Source: Salegentibacter sediminis (lineage in GTDB: Bacteria; Bacteroidota; Bacteroidia; Flavobacteriales; Flavobacteriaceae). From it: 64,000 bases of DNA. Where the stretch lies: contig NZ_MSJR01000001.1 in the NCBI RefSeq assembly GCF_002078605.1, forward strand, positions 248,001 to 312,000, in the 5' to 3' direction. A model generated the notes under the pieces. That model had not been told where the DNA came from. It saw only the letters and a list, made by a program, of their open reading frames with translations, and made no database searches. Below, in pieces: positions 43,199-52,399 of this stretch. The position numbers and the translations under genes are program-made. Numbering within the stretch: position 1 is the stretch's first letter; each line of letters starts with the position of its first letter.

Positions 43199-43796
43199 AT
43201 TGATGCTCCTTAGCTTTCTGCTATTAGGGGTTTCCTGCAAAAATGATAAAAACAAAAGCGAAGAAACCGAGCCGGTGGCTCAGGCCGAAACCGAAGCCCT
43301 ACCGGAAATGAGTGTTTTTCAACTTCCGTCATCCTGGACTACTCAGGAAGGGGAAGATATTCAATTGGAGGAACTGCGCGGTGAGGTGCTCGTTATGGTG
43401 ATGATCTACACTTCCTGTCAGGCTGCCTGCCCCAGGCTGGTGGCAGATATGAGAAACATTCAGAAAAAAGTTTCAGAAGAAGCTAACGAAAAAACCAAAT
43501 ATGTTTTTGTAAGTATAGATCCTGAAGTAGACACCCCCAAACGCTTAAAAACATTTGCCAAAGAGAATAAAATGAATAATGACCAATGGTTGTTTCTTAG
43601 GGGGAATAAGGACGCTACCAGGGAATTTGCTGCAGTGCTGGCCGTAAATTATAAACGCATCTCTCCAATGGACTTTTCTCACTCCAATATTATTAGCGTT
43701 TTTGACAAAGATGGGGTGCTGGTGCATCAAAAAGAGGGCTTAGGGACCGATGATTCCAAAACCATTGAAGCTATTGAGGAGCATGCTATCGATTAA
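43185..43796 (+). CDS. SCO1/SenC family copper-metallochaperone lipoprotein
   Basis: A 203-residue thioredoxin-fold protein with a lipobox (LLGVSC, Cys18). The copper motif Cys78-x3-Cys82 (TSCQAACP) and a downstream His166 (DFSHSN) are the three SCO ligands. SCO proteins deliver copper to cytochrome oxidase CuA or other copper enzymes; here the position suggests loading NirK. The ATG lies inside the 3' end of nirV. Confidence 0.9.
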   Translation: MKLYKLMLLSFLLLGVSCKNDKNKSEETEPVAQAETEALPEMSVFQLPSSWTTQEGEDIQLEELRGEVLVMVMIYTSCQAACPRLVADMRNIQKKVSEEANEKTKYVFVSIDPEVDTPKRLKTFAKENKMNNDQWLFLRGNKDATREFAAVLAVNYKRISPMDFSHSNIISVFDKDGVLVHQKEGLGTDDSKTIEAIEEHAID

Positions 43797-43868
43797 TTCA
43801 TCGCTTCTGGTCGTCTTCACAAAGAAAATTTAGAGATAATCAAAATTTGTATTTTCGGGTACAAAACA

Positions 43869-43914
43869 AAAAACCTGCATTAGCATTGATTTTTACAATG
43901 CTAATGCAGGTTTT
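43869..43914. terminator. Long bidirectional terminator
   Basis: AAACCTGCATTAGCATTG (43871-43888) pairs perfectly over 18 bp with its complement at 43896-43913. It ends the nirK operon on one strand and tRNA-Leu on the other. Confidence 0.9.
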
Positions 43915-43919
43915 AAAAG

Positions 43920-44001
43920 TACTCGAGGTGGGAATCGAACCCACACGACCGAAGTCACTGGATTTTGAATCCAGCGCGTCTACCAATTCCGCCACTCGAG
44001 C
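43920..44001 (-). tRNA. tRNA-Leu, anticodon CAA
   Basis: An 82-base tRNA with a long variable arm. Acceptor GCTCGAG/CTCGAGT, anticodon stem CTGGA/TCCAG with loop TTCAAAA (anticodon CAA), and T arm GTGGG-TTCGATT-CCCAC. It reads UUG. The 3' CCA is not encoded. Confidence 0.95.
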
Positions 44002-44012
44002 CTGGTGGAGCG

Positions 44013-44042
44013 CAAAAGTATAAAAAATTTCTATTTTCGAAA
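44013..44042 (-). promoter_or_regulatory. Candidate promoter of tRNA-Leu
   Basis: On the minus strand TACTTTTG (44013-44020) is preceded after 18 bases by TTTC (44039-44042), close to the TTTG -33 element. It lies 11 bases before the mature tRNA. Confidence 0.5.
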
Positions 44043-44145
44043 CCAGATTTTTGATTTTTTAAAGGGTTTTAGGAGCTTTTCCATAAGTTGCCTAAAATAT
44101 TTTATAAGCAGTTGCGTGTTAGCGCTCTCAACCAGATATAATTTT

Positions 44146-44153
44146 TAAATTTG
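44146..44153 (+). promoter_or_regulatory. Candidate -7 element of prs
   Basis: TAAATTTG matches TAnnTTTG, 38 bases before the prs ATG. No clear -33 TTTG. Confidence 0.4.
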
Positions 44154-44191
44154 CGGCGCACAGTTTTAATAACACATAACAACACAACACC

Positions 44192-45133
44192 ATGTCTAAT
44201 TTCTATCCCGAGGCAAAGATCTTTAATTGTACCCAAAGCAGGGAACTTGCTGAGAAGATCGCAGCTTCCTATGGGTCTAAACTCGGAAATGTAATCACAT
44301 CTACCTACAGCGACGGGGAATTTCAGCCTTCTTTTGAAGAATCGGTTCGCGGTTCACGGGTCTTTATTATCGGGTCAACCCACCCGGGTTCCGATCACCT
44401 TATGGAAATGCTTTTAATGCTTGACGCCGCCAAACGTGCTTCAGCCAGGCATATCACCGCAGTAATTCCATATTTTGGATGGGCAAGACAAGACCGAAAA
44501 GACAAACCCCGGGTTCCTATCGCAGCTAAAATGGTTGCCAGTATTCTGGAAACCGCAGGAGCTACAAGAATTATCACCATGGATCTTCACGCCGATCAAA
44601 TCCAGGGGTTCTTTGAAAAGCCTGTAGATCATCTTTTTGCTTCCACGGTATTTCTTCCTCACTTGAGGGCATTAAACCTGGATAATCTAACCATCGCTTC
44701 TCCAGATATGGGAGGTTCAAAAAGAGCTTATGCCTATTCTAAAGCTTTAGAAAGCGATGTGGTGATTTGCTATAAACAACGAGCCAAAGCCAATAAAATT
44801 TCCCATATGGAATTAATCGGAAATGTGGAAGGTAAAAATGTGGTTTTGGTAGACGATATGGTAGACACCGCAGGAACCTTAACCAAAGCTGCCGATGTGA
44901 TGATGGAGCGCGGAGCAATAAGCGTACGTGCTATTTGTACGCACCCGGTGCTATCTGGTGAGGCATACGAGCGAATTGAAAACTCGAAACTCCAGGAATT
45001 AATTGTTACCGATTCTATTCCTCTCAAAAAGAAAAGTAAAAAGATTAAAGTGGTAACCTGTGCCGATCTTGTTGCAGATGTGATGAAGCGGGTACATGAG
45101 AATGAGTCTATTAGCTCAAAATTTATTATGTAA
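44192..45133 (+). CDS. prs: Ribose-phosphate pyrophosphokinase (PRPP synthetase)
   Basis: Makes PRPP from ribose 5-phosphate and ATP for nucleotide, NAD, His and Trp synthesis. The 313-residue enzyme contains the catalytic flexible-loop region WARQDRKDKPRVPIAAK, the DLHADQIQGFF segment with the metal-binding His, and the PRPP-binding VVLVDDMVDTAGTLTKAA. All family hallmarks are intact. It is followed by rplY at a distance of 101 bases. Confidence 0.97.
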   Translation: MSNFYPEAKIFNCTQSRELAEKIAASYGSKLGNVITSTYSDGEFQPSFEESVRGSRVFIIGSTHPGSDHLMEMLLMLDAAKRASARHITAVIPYFGWARQDRKDKPRVPIAAKMVASILETAGATRIITMDLHADQIQGFFEKPVDHLFASTVFLPHLRALNLDNLTIASPDMGGSKRAYAYSKALESDVVICYKQRAKANKISHMELIGNVEGKNVVLVDDMVDTAGTLTKAADVMMERGAISVRAICTHPVLSGEAYERIENSKLQELIVTDSIPLKKKSKKIKVVTCADLVADVMKRVHENESISSKFIM

Positions 45134-45206
45134 GCTAATATGAATTAAAGGAAATAGAAATTTCCAAATAATTCATTTTTAAGTTTTTAAAAGCCGCGAA
45201 AAAGAT

Positions 45207-45214
45207 TACTTTTG
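45207..45214 (+). promoter_or_regulatory. Candidate -7 element of rplY
   Basis: TACTTTTG matches TAnnTTTG, 20 bases before the rplY ATG, with a T-rich but not TTTG stretch about 20 bases further up. Confidence 0.4.
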
Positions 45215-45234
45215 CAGCCTAAAATTTTTCAACA

Positions 45235-45888
45235 ATGAAATCAATTACGATCAACGGATCTAAAAGAGAAAGCGTAGGAAAGAAAGCCACTAAGGCCCTG
45301 CGTAATGCTGGACAGGTTCCTTGCGTATTATACGGGGGAGATGCCAAGCCGTTGCACTTTGCAACAGAAGAAATTTCGTTTAACAATCTTGTGTACACCC
45401 CAGATGTGCATACTGTGGAAATTAAGTTTGAAGATGGTGATAAATTTAACGCCATTCTGCAGGACATCCAATTCCACCCGGTTACCGATGCTATTTTGCA
45501 CGTAGATTTCTACCAGATTTCTGAAAACAAACCTATCACTATGGAAATTCCAATCCATACCGAAGGTGTTGCCAGAGGTGTTAAAAATGGTGGGGTTTTA
45601 CGTTACAACTTACGTCGTTTAAAAGTAAGAGGTTTGGCGCAGGAACTGCCAGATTACATTACTGCTAATGTAACCAAGCTTAAAATTGGTCAGAAGCTTT
45701 ACGTCACTGCCGTAGCAGACGAGAGCTATGAAATTCAGCATCCGGATAACACAGTAATTTGCCAGGTGAGAACATCTCGTAACATCGTTGCTATTGAGGA
45801 CGAAGACGAAGATGAAGTACCAGCAGACGAAGTACCGGCAACTGAAACTGATGATACAGCTGCAGTAAAAGAAGGAGAGGATAATTAA
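45235..45888 (+). CDS. rplY: 50S ribosomal protein L25 (CTC form)
   Basis: A 217-residue CTC-type L25. The N-terminal 5S rRNA-binding domain (about 1-92) begins [21 protein letters not shown] and contains GGDAKPLHF. The C-terminal TL5 beta domain (about 95-185) follows, and the protein ends in an acidic tail ([14 protein letters not shown]). The long form, as in Thermus TL5, is usual for Bacteroidota. It is followed by a strong terminator. Confidence 0.95.
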   Translation: MKSITINGSKRESVGKKATKALRNAGQVPCVLYGGDAKPLHFATEEISFNNLVYTPDVHTVEIKFEDGDKFNAILQDIQFHPVTDAILHVDFYQISENKPITMEIPIHTEGVARGVKNGGVLRYNLRRLKVRGLAQELPDYITANVTKLKIGQKLYVTAVADESYEIQHPDNTVICQVRTSRNIVAIEDEDEDEVPADEVPATETDDTAAVKEGEDN

Positions 45889-45908
45889 TTTTTCCTTTTT
45901 TGCAAAAA

Positions 45909-45942
45909 CAAAAAAAGCATCCCTTAAGGGGTGCTTTTTTAT
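45909..45942 (+). terminator. Terminator after rplY
   Basis: AAAAAAGCATCCC (45911-45923) pairs with GGGGTGCTTTTTT (45928-45940) around TTAA, with one G-U pair. Confidence 0.9.
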
Positions 45943-46017
45943 TTAGGGATAGCCTGTGCTTTTTGGAGACTTCGTTGTAAAGAATTTTAATAATTTTATC
46001 TTTACCAAAACGAAACT

Positions 46018-46647
46018 ATGCTTTCTTTCTTCGGAAGATTACTCAATACCAAAAAGCCCCGGGAAGAAGAAACCGAACCCATGAAGAAATTTTTGATCGT
46101 AGGCCTTGGGAATATTGGCCCCAAATATGAAAATACCCGTCATAATATTGGATTTAAAATCCTGGATTTCCTGGCAGAAAAAGAGGAGATCAGTTTTACA
46201 ACCGATAAATTGGGCGATATCGCCCGTTTTAAATATAAAGGCCGAAGCTTCATTTTACTGAAGCCTTCCACTTATATGAATCTTAGTGGGAAAGCTGTTA
46301 ATTACTGGCTTCAGAAAGAAAAAGTGCCACTGGAAAATATGCTGGTTATCACCGATGATCTCAATCTCGATTTCGGAACAATTCGATTGAAGACCAAAGG
46401 CAGTGACGGGGGGCATAATGGACTGAAAGATATCCAGAATACCCTGAACACTACTAAATATAACCGCTTTAGGTTCGGGATAAGCGATGAATTTTCTAAA
46501 GGTCAGCAGGTAGATTATGTCCTTGGAGAATGGGGGGAAGATGAACTTAAAAAACTTCCCGAAAGACTTGAGAAATCGCGTGAGCTAATAAAATCTTTTG
46601 GAACTGCCGGAGTTAATAACACTATGAATACCTTTAACGGAAAATAA
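46018..46647 (+). CDS. pth: Peptidyl-tRNA hydrolase
   Basis: Cleaves peptidyl-tRNA released by stalled ribosomes. The core begins MKKFLIVGLGNIGPKYENTRHNIGF at residue 22; catalytic His in NTRHN and Asp in TDDLNLDFG are visible, with GSDGGHNGL later. The ATG at 46018 adds a basic 21-residue extension like that seen in other flavobacterial homologues; the alternative ATG at 46081 gives a standard 188-residue enzyme. Seven bases separate it from ribF. Confidence 0.95.
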   Translation: MLSFFGRLLNTKKPREEETEPMKKFLIVGLGNIGPKYENTRHNIGFKILDFLAEKEEISFTTDKLGDIARFKYKGRSFILLKPSTYMNLSGKAVNYWLQKEKVPLENMLVITDDLNLDFGTIRLKTKGSDGGHNGLKDIQNTLNTTKYNRFRFGISDEFSKGQQVDYVLGEWGEDELKKLPERLEKSRELIKSFGTAGVNNTMNTFNGK

Positions 46648-46654
46648 GCAGGCT

Positions 46655-47593
46655 GTGAAAATACACAATGGAGCTAACGCCTTTAGCAGCGAGCGACAAA
46701 CAGTGGTTACCATCGGTACCTTTGATGGGGTACACGCTGGCCACCGAAAAATAATAGACCGAATGGTTAATGCGGCCAAAGCCGGAAACCTGGAATCGGT
46801 GATCCTCACCTTTTTCCCGCACCCCCGTATGGTCTTGCAACAGGAATCTGATATAAAACTTATCAATACCATAGAGGAACGAAAACAGATACTTGCCGAA
46901 ACAGGCATTGACCATCTTGTAGTGCACCCGTTTACCCGGCAGTTTTCACGACTCACCGCTCTGGAGTTCGTAAGGGATATCCTGGTAAATAAACTTAAGG
47001 CCAGCCACGTAATTATTGGTTACGATCATCGTTTTGGCCGAAACCGTACCGCCGATATCACCAACCTAAAGGAGTTTGGGGAGCAGTTTGGTTTTGAAGT
47101 AGAAGAGATTACCAAAGAAGAAGTAGACCAGGTAGCGGTGAGTTCCACTAAAATAAGAAAAGCCTTACAGGAAGGCCGTGTTGAACGTGCCAATAATTAC
47201 CTCCAACAACCATTTTCCCTGTATGGCACCGTGATAAAAGGTAGAGGTTTGGGAAAAGATTTTAATTATCCCACGGCAAACCTCCATATTGCTGAAGAAT
47301 ATAAACTCATCCCAAAAAACGGGGTTTACGTGGCAAGAGCAGAAATTGAAGGGGAAATGTTTTTTGGAATGATGAATATCGGGACCAATCCTACCGTGGG
47401 TGGGGAAGAAAGAACTATTGAAACTTACTTTTTTAATCTCGACAAAGATCTATACGGAAAAAGCCTTAAGATTGAAATGTTGGTGAGAATAAGGGACGAA
47501 AAGAAATTCGATTCTGTTAATGCGCTTAAGAACGCGATGAAACAGGATGAGGCTTTTTCAAAGCAATACATCAAAGATAACTATGCTGAATAG
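46655..47593 (+). CDS. ribF: Bifunctional riboflavin kinase / FMN adenylyltransferase
   Basis: Makes FMN and FAD from riboflavin. A 312-residue protein starting with GTG. The N-terminal adenylyltransferase has VVTIGTFDGVHAGHRKII (16-33) and a later VSSTKIRKAL. The C-terminal kinase has GRGLGKDFNYPTANL and NIGTNPTVGG. Both halves appear active. It is followed by an overlapping HTTM gene. Confidence 0.95.
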   Translation: MKIHNGANAFSSERQTVVTIGTFDGVHAGHRKIIDRMVNAAKAGNLESVILTFFPHPRMVLQQESDIKLINTIEERKQILAETGIDHLVVHPFTRQFSRLTALEFVRDILVNKLKASHVIIGYDHRFGRNRTADITNLKEFGEQFGFEVEEITKEEVDQVAVSSTKIRKALQEGRVERANNYLQQPFSLYGTVIKGRGLGKDFNYPTANLHIAEEYKLIPKNGVYVARAEIEGEMFFGMMNIGTNPTVGGEERTIETYFFNLDKDLYGKSLKIEMLVRIRDEKKFDSVNALKNAMKQDEAFSKQYIKDNYAE

Positions 47594-48902
47594 ATGGCTT
47601 TTTAAGCAAATCGATAATTCGGCACTCATTGTTTTTAGGGTGTTTTTTGGTTTGCTTATCACCATCGAGGCCTGGGGTTCGATCTGGACTGGTTGGATAA
47701 GGCGCGTCTTTATTGAACCGCAATTCACTTTTAATTTTATAGGTTTTGAGTTTCTTCAACCCCTGCCCGGGGATGGGATGATTTGGTATTACGGCATAAT
47801 GGGGTTTTTGGGAATTTTTGTTATGCTCGGTTTTAAATACCGGCTAAGTATGTTTGCCTTCGGAATTATGTGGGCTTCGGTCTACCTGATGCAGAAGTCT
47901 TCCTACAATAATCACTATTATTTGTTGATGCTGCTTTGCATGATTTTTGTCTTTCTACCAATGCATCGCTATTTCTCCATAGATGCCTGGCGGAATAAAA
48001 ATCTAAGAAGTATCTATATGCCGCGCTGGGTTTGGCTGGTGATAGTGCTTCAGCTTTGGATAGTCTTTACTTACGCTTCAATAGCAAAGATGTACCCCGA
48101 TTGGCTGGATGGTACTCTCCCGGCAATTTTAATGAAAAGCAAGCAGGATTATTGGCTTGTAGGCGAATTCCTTCAGCAAGGATGGGTGCGCTACGCTATT
48201 GCGTATTTTGGATTATTATTCGATTTACTTATTATTCCTGCTCTTCTTTGGAAGAAAACAAGGTTTCCTGCTTTTCTATTAGCGATTTTCTTTCACCTCT
48301 TTAACAGCTTCATTTTTCATATTGGGATTTTCCCTTATCTCTCGCTGGCTTTTAGCCTTTTCTTCTTTCCTTCAGAAAAGATTAATAAATGGTTCCTCTT
48401 CCGCAGAAAACCCTATTATGACGCAGATGAGGTTATTGTGCCTAAATACAGAAACCTGATCGTTTTCCTCATTTCAGGCTGGTTTATCGTACAACTTTCT
48501 TTGCCTTTACGTCACTGGTTCTTTAAGGATAATGTGCTTTGGACGGAAGAAGGCCACCGGTTGAGCTGGCGTATGATGCTGCGTTCCAAAGCTGGGAAAA
48601 GCACTTTTAAGGTGGTGGAGAAAGGTTCGACCGATACTATTTATGTGAAAAAATCGGATTATCTCTCGCGAAAACAGTTACGTGCGGTGAACTCCAAACC
48701 CGATATGCTTTGGCAGTTTGCGCAACGCTTAAAAGAAGATTATGCCAGTCGTGGAAAAGAAATTGAAGTTTATATTGATTCCTGGGTGAGGGTGAATGGT
48801 CGCCCGGCAAGGCAGCTTATTGATCCCAAAGTTGATATGGCAGCTGAAAGATGGCAACATTTTAAACATAAAGACTGGATTTTACCCTCAAAATTAGACT
48901 AA
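47583..48902 (+). CDS. HTTM domain membrane protein (vitamin K-dependent gamma-carboxylase homologue)
   Basis: About 439 residues from the ATG at 47583; an in-frame ATG at 47547 lies deeper inside ribF and looks less likely. The N-terminal two thirds is a multi-helix membrane domain related to vertebrate gamma-glutamyl carboxylase (FRVFFGLLITIEAWGS, WIVFTYASIAKMYPDWLDG, FHLFNSFIFHIGIFPY). A soluble C-terminal region (about 325-439) follows. Function in bacteria is undefined. Overlaps ribF by 11 bases. Confidence 0.87.
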   Translation: MLNRWLFKQIDNSALIVFRVFFGLLITIEAWGSIWTGWIRRVFIEPQFTFNFIGFEFLQPLPGDGMIWYYGIMGFLGIFVMLGFKYRLSMFAFGIMWASVYLMQKSSYNNHYYLLMLLCMIFVFLPMHRYFSIDAWRNKNLRSIYMPRWVWLVIVLQLWIVFTYASIAKMYPDWLDGTLPAILMKSKQDYWLVGEFLQQGWVRYAIAYFGLLFDLLIIPALLWKKTRFPAFLLAIFFHLFNSFIFHIGIFPYLSLAFSLFFFPSEKINKWFLFRRKPYYDADEVIVPKYRNLIVFLISGWFIVQLSLPLRHWFFKDNVLWTEEGHRLSWRMMLRSKAGKSTFKVVEKGSTDTIYVKKSDYLSRKQLRAVNSKPDMLWQFAQRLKEDYASRGKEIEVYIDSWVRVNGRPARQLIDPKVDMAAERWQHFKHKDWILPSKLD

Positions 48903-48921
48903 AACTTTTCGTGGCTTTTGT

Positions 48922-48929
48922 TACATTTG
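48922..48929 (+). promoter_or_regulatory. Candidate -7 element of serS
   Basis: TACATTTG matches TAnnTTTG, 27 bases before the ATG at 48957. Its position supports starting serS at 48957 and not at an upstream TTG. Confidence 0.45.
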
Positions 48930-48956
48930 CTGCTCCAAACCGGTAGAAACAAAGCT

Positions 48957-50228
48957 ATGTTACAAGTTAATAATATCAGGGATCACAAAGAACAATATAT
49001 TAAAGCGCTGGCCAAAAGAAATTTTGAGGCCTCAGCTATTCTGGATCAGGTTTTAGAACTTGATGAAACCCGCCGAAATACCCAGGCCAGGCTCGATGAT
49101 ATCCTTGCAGAATCTAACAGGCTTTCTAAAGAAATAGGAAAACTGTTCAAAAATGGCGAACATCAAAAAGCCAATTTGATCAAAGAAAAGACCGGAAAAT
49201 TAAAGGAAGATTCCAAAGAGCTTTCAGAAAAGCTTACCGCCACAATACAGGAACTGGAGCAATTGCTTTATACTATTCCAAATGTGCCTCACGAATCTGT
49301 ACCGGCAGGAGTTTCTGAAGAGGATAATGAAGAGGTTTTTAAAGAAGGAGAAATTCCGCAGTTGGAAAAGACAGCCCTTCCTCACTGGGAGCTTGCTAAA
49401 AAATATGATATTATAGATTTTGAACTCGGTAATAAGATCACGGGGGCAGGTTTTCCTGTTTATAAAGGTAAGGGTGCAAGGTTACAACGCGCCCTCATCA
49501 CATATTTCCTTGACAAAGCTACCGAAGCCGGATATACCGAATTCCAGGTGCCTTTAATGATTAATGAAGCATCTGGTTTTGGCACAGGTCAACTTCCGGA
49601 TAAGGAAGGCCAAATGTACCATATGGCTGAGGATAATCTTTTTATGATCCCAACGGCCGAGGTGCCTATAACTAACATGTTTCGCGACAATCTTTTAACC
49701 GATAAGGATTTCCCTATTTCCTGTACCGGCTATACCCCGTGTTTTAGAAGAGAAGCGGGTTCTTACGGAGCTCATGTGCGCGGGCTTAACCGTCTTCACC
49801 AGTTTGATAAAGTGGAATTGGTAAGAATTGAAAAACCTTCAGATTCGTATGCGGCTTTAGATAAAATGGTTGACCACGTAAAAGAACTGCTTCGGGAGCT
49901 CAAATTGCCTTACCGTATTTTGCGTTTATGTGGAGGTGACCTTGGGTTTACTTCGGCGCTAACTTATGATTTCGAGGTTTTCTCAACCGCCCAGGATCGT
50001 TGGTTGGAGATAAGTTCTGTTTCAAATTTTGAAACCTTCCAGGCCAACCGCTTAAAACTTCGGTATAAAAATAAAGAAGGTAAAAAAGAACTGGTACACA
50101 CCTTAAACGGAAGCGCGTTGGCCCTGCCTCGCGTGCTTGCAGGAATCCTTGAGAACTACCAAACAGAAAAGGGGATTAATATCCCTGAGGTTCTGGTTTC
50201 CTATACCGGCTTTGATCGTATAGATTAA
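48957..50228 (+). CDS. serS: Serine--tRNA ligase
   Basis: A 423-residue class II synthetase charging tRNA-Ser (and tRNA-Sec if present). The N-terminal coiled-coil arm (about 25-110, Lys/Glu-rich) contacts the tRNA. Motif 2 FRREAGSYG and the C-terminal motif 3 NGSALALPRVLAGILENYQ are intact. The ATG at 48957 gives the usual length and MLQVNNIRDHKEQY start; a TTG at 48918 would add 13 residues that overlap the -7 element. Confidence 0.95.
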   Translation: MLQVNNIRDHKEQYIKALAKRNFEASAILDQVLELDETRRNTQARLDDILAESNRLSKEIGKLFKNGEHQKANLIKEKTGKLKEDSKELSEKLTATIQELEQLLYTIPNVPHESVPAGVSEEDNEEVFKEGEIPQLEKTALPHWELAKKYDIIDFELGNKITGAGFPVYKGKGARLQRALITYFLDKATEAGYTEFQVPLMINEASGFGTGQLPDKEGQMYHMAEDNLFMIPTAEVPITNMFRDNLLTDKDFPISCTGYTPCFRREAGSYGAHVRGLNRLHQFDKVELVRIEKPSDSYAALDKMVDHVKELLRELKLPYRILRLCGGDLGFTSALTYDFEVFSTAQDRWLEISSVSNFETFQANRLKLRYKNKEGKKELVHTLNGSALALPRVLAGILENYQTEKGINIPEVLVSYTGFDRID

Positions 50229-50275
50229 ACTCCTGAAATTCACTGCAGAACAAGTCAAATCCTTATCTTTACAAG

Positions 50276-52057
50276 ATGCGGAATTTGCTTTTTATAGCTG
50301 CCTTTTTTTGCTGGGTATTTCAACTTAATGCCCAGTCTCAGGAACTTGCCCAAAATTTCTTTGATCAGGGGGAATACGAAAAGGCCTTAAAAATCTACCA
50401 ACAGCTAGCGAAGGACAATCCGGGGAATCCAGTTTTTTTCTATGGAGTGATATCTTCTTATCAGCAGCTGGAAAACTTTGATGCAGCTGAGGAGATGCTT
50501 CGGGAAAAGCTAGAAAACACTGCCAATAACCCTAATCTGCTTATAGAACTTGGTCATAATTTTGAATTAAGAAAAGAGGAAGAGAAAGCAGAAGAATTTT
50601 ACAGGGAAGCTCTGGATGCTATAAACGCAAGGCCCAATTATGCCTATGGTATCGCCCGGGGTTTTGAAAAATATAATTTGCTTGAGGAAGCGGCCACAGC
50701 TTATGAAAAAGGGATGGCACTGCAGAGCGATCACAATTTCAATCTTCAGTTAGCCAGAATCTATGGTGAACAGGGGAAGCTCGAAAAAATGTTTGATAAT
50801 TATCTCGATCTTATGGATGAAAATCCTAAGCTGTTTCACGTTGCTAACCGGGAATTTGGTCGCTATATCTCTGAGGATGCTGGATCTGAAGCGAATACGA
50901 TTTTCCGTAAATTATTGCTGAAAAAACTGCAGGAGAATCCACAGGTTTTTTATAATGAAATGCTGGCCTGGCTATTTATTCAACAAAAAGAATTTGATAA
51001 AGCCTTTACCCAACAAAAGGCTGTATACCGCCGTGGGGAAGGGGGTTTACAGGATATACTTAACCTGGCTGTTCTCGCTGAAAGAGCCGGAGATACGCAG
51101 GCGGCCAAAAAAATTGTGGCTTATGCCATAGAAGAAGCCCCTTCAGAAAATATCGTGTTGCAGGGAAAGCGATTTCTGCTAAACCTGGCAGGTAAGGAGG
51201 CCACTACGAATTTCAGAGAGATCGAAATAGAATATCAGGAGCTTTTTGAAGAATTTGGGCTCGACCTAAACACACTGGATCTTCAGTTGGATTATGCACG
51301 CTTTCTAGCTTTTAAATCGGGGGAACGAGAACAGGCAATTGAGCAGCTTCGGGAACTATCAGAAATAACCCGTTCAAATTACGACAAGGGCCGGGTGAAA
51401 ATGGAACTGGCAGATGTGTTGGTTTTGGAAGAGAAATTTAATGAAGCGCTTATTTACTACTCCCAGGTGCAGAATCTCATGAAAAATGACGCGATGTCTC
51501 AACAAGCCCGGTTTAAAGTAGCAAAAACCAGTTATTATAAGGGAGATTTTAAGTGGGCTAAAACCCAGCTGGACGTGCTTAAATCTTCTACCTCTCAGCT
51601 AATCGCTAACGATGCTATGGAACTCAGTTTATTGATTCAGGATAATTCTATTGAAGATACAGCTCAGGTGGCATTAAAAAAATACGCCAGGGCCGATTTA
51701 ATGGCTTTCCAAGGGAAAAATGAAGATGCCATAGCATATCTGGACGAAATTCTTGCTAATCATAAAGGAGAGAAAATAGAAGATGAAGTTTTGCTGAAAC
51801 AGGCAAAACTCTATGAAAAGAGTGGAGAATTTGAGAAGGCTGAATCGAATTACCTGGAAATCATCAGGCTTTTTAATACAGATATTCTTGCCGATAATGC
51901 TAATTATTACCTTGCCGAACTCTATGCGAAGAATCTCGATAATCCCGAAAGGGCAAAGGAATATTACGAGCAAATTATCTTTAACTTTGCCGACAGCATT
52001 TATTTTTTAGATGCCCGTAAAAAATTCCGTCGTCTTCGGGGCGATACCATCGAATAA
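50276..52057 (+). CDS. Secreted TPR-repeat protein
   Basis: A 593-residue protein with a signal peptide (about 1-19, ending LNAQ) and many TPR-like helical pairs (for example NFFDQGEYEKALKIYQQLAKDNP, YREALDAINARPNYAYGIARGF, YYEQIIFNFADSIYF). Likely a periplasmic or outer-membrane scaffold; the partner is unknown. It is upstream of the DUF4286 and rsmA genes, with which it may be cotranscribed. Confidence 0.85.
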   Translation: MRNLLFIAAFFCWVFQLNAQSQELAQNFFDQGEYEKALKIYQQLAKDNPGNPVFFYGVISSYQQLENFDAAEEMLREKLENTANNPNLLIELGHNFELRKEEEKAEEFYREALDAINARPNYAYGIARGFEKYNLLEEAATAYEKGMALQSDHNFNLQLARIYGEQGKLEKMFDNYLDLMDENPKLFHVANREFGRYISEDAGSEANTIFRKLLLKKLQENPQVFYNEMLAWLFIQQKEFDKAFTQQKAVYRRGEGGLQDILNLAVLAERAGDTQAAKKIVAYAIEEAPSENIVLQGKRFLLNLAGKEATTNFREIEIEYQELFEEFGLDLNTLDLQLDYARFLAFKSGEREQAIEQLRELSEITRSNYDKGRVKMELADVLVLEEKFNEALIYYSQVQNLMKNDAMSQQARFKVAKTSYYKGDFKWAKTQLDVLKSSTSQLIANDAMELSLLIQDNSIEDTAQVALKKYARADLMAFQGKNEDAIAYLDEILANHKGEKIEDEVLLKQAKLYEKSGEFEKAESNYLEIIRLFNTDILADNANYYLAELYAKNLDNPERAKEYYEQIIFNFADSIYFLDARKKFRRLRGDTIE

Positions 52058-52067
52058 AATATTCCCT

Positions 52068-52385
52068 ATGTATATCTATAATGTTACTATTAATATTGAA
52101 GAGTCTATTCACGAGCAATGGCTCGACTGGATGAAATCTGAGCACATCCCTGATATGCTAAAAACCGGAAAATTCACAAAAGCTCTTATGACCCGGGTTA
52201 TGATTAAAGAAGAAATGGGAGGCATCACCTACTCTGTACAGTATACTGCGCCAGATAAGGAAAGCCTTGAGAATTATTATCGCAATCACGCTCAGGACCT
52301 GCGTTCCCGGGGCAAGGCCTTTGAAGGAAAAATGGTAGCTTTTCGCACAGAACTCGAGGTAATCACCGAGCAGGAATCTAATTAG
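52068..52385 (+). CDS. DUF4286 family protein
   Basis: A 105-residue cytosolic protein from the ATG at 52068, which follows the TPR gene by 10 bases; an upstream ATG at 52011 lies inside that gene. The start [12 protein letters not shown] and the segment [17 protein letters not shown] are typical of DUF4286, a ferredoxin-like fold of unknown role. Found next to rsmA in many Bacteroidota. Confidence 0.85.
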   Translation: MYIYNVTINIEESIHEQWLDWMKSEHIPDMLKTGKFTKALMTRVMIKEEMGGITYSVQYTAPDKESLENYYRNHAQDLRSRGKAFEGKMVAFRTELEVITEQESN

Positions 52386-52399
52386 AACACCGATATTTA

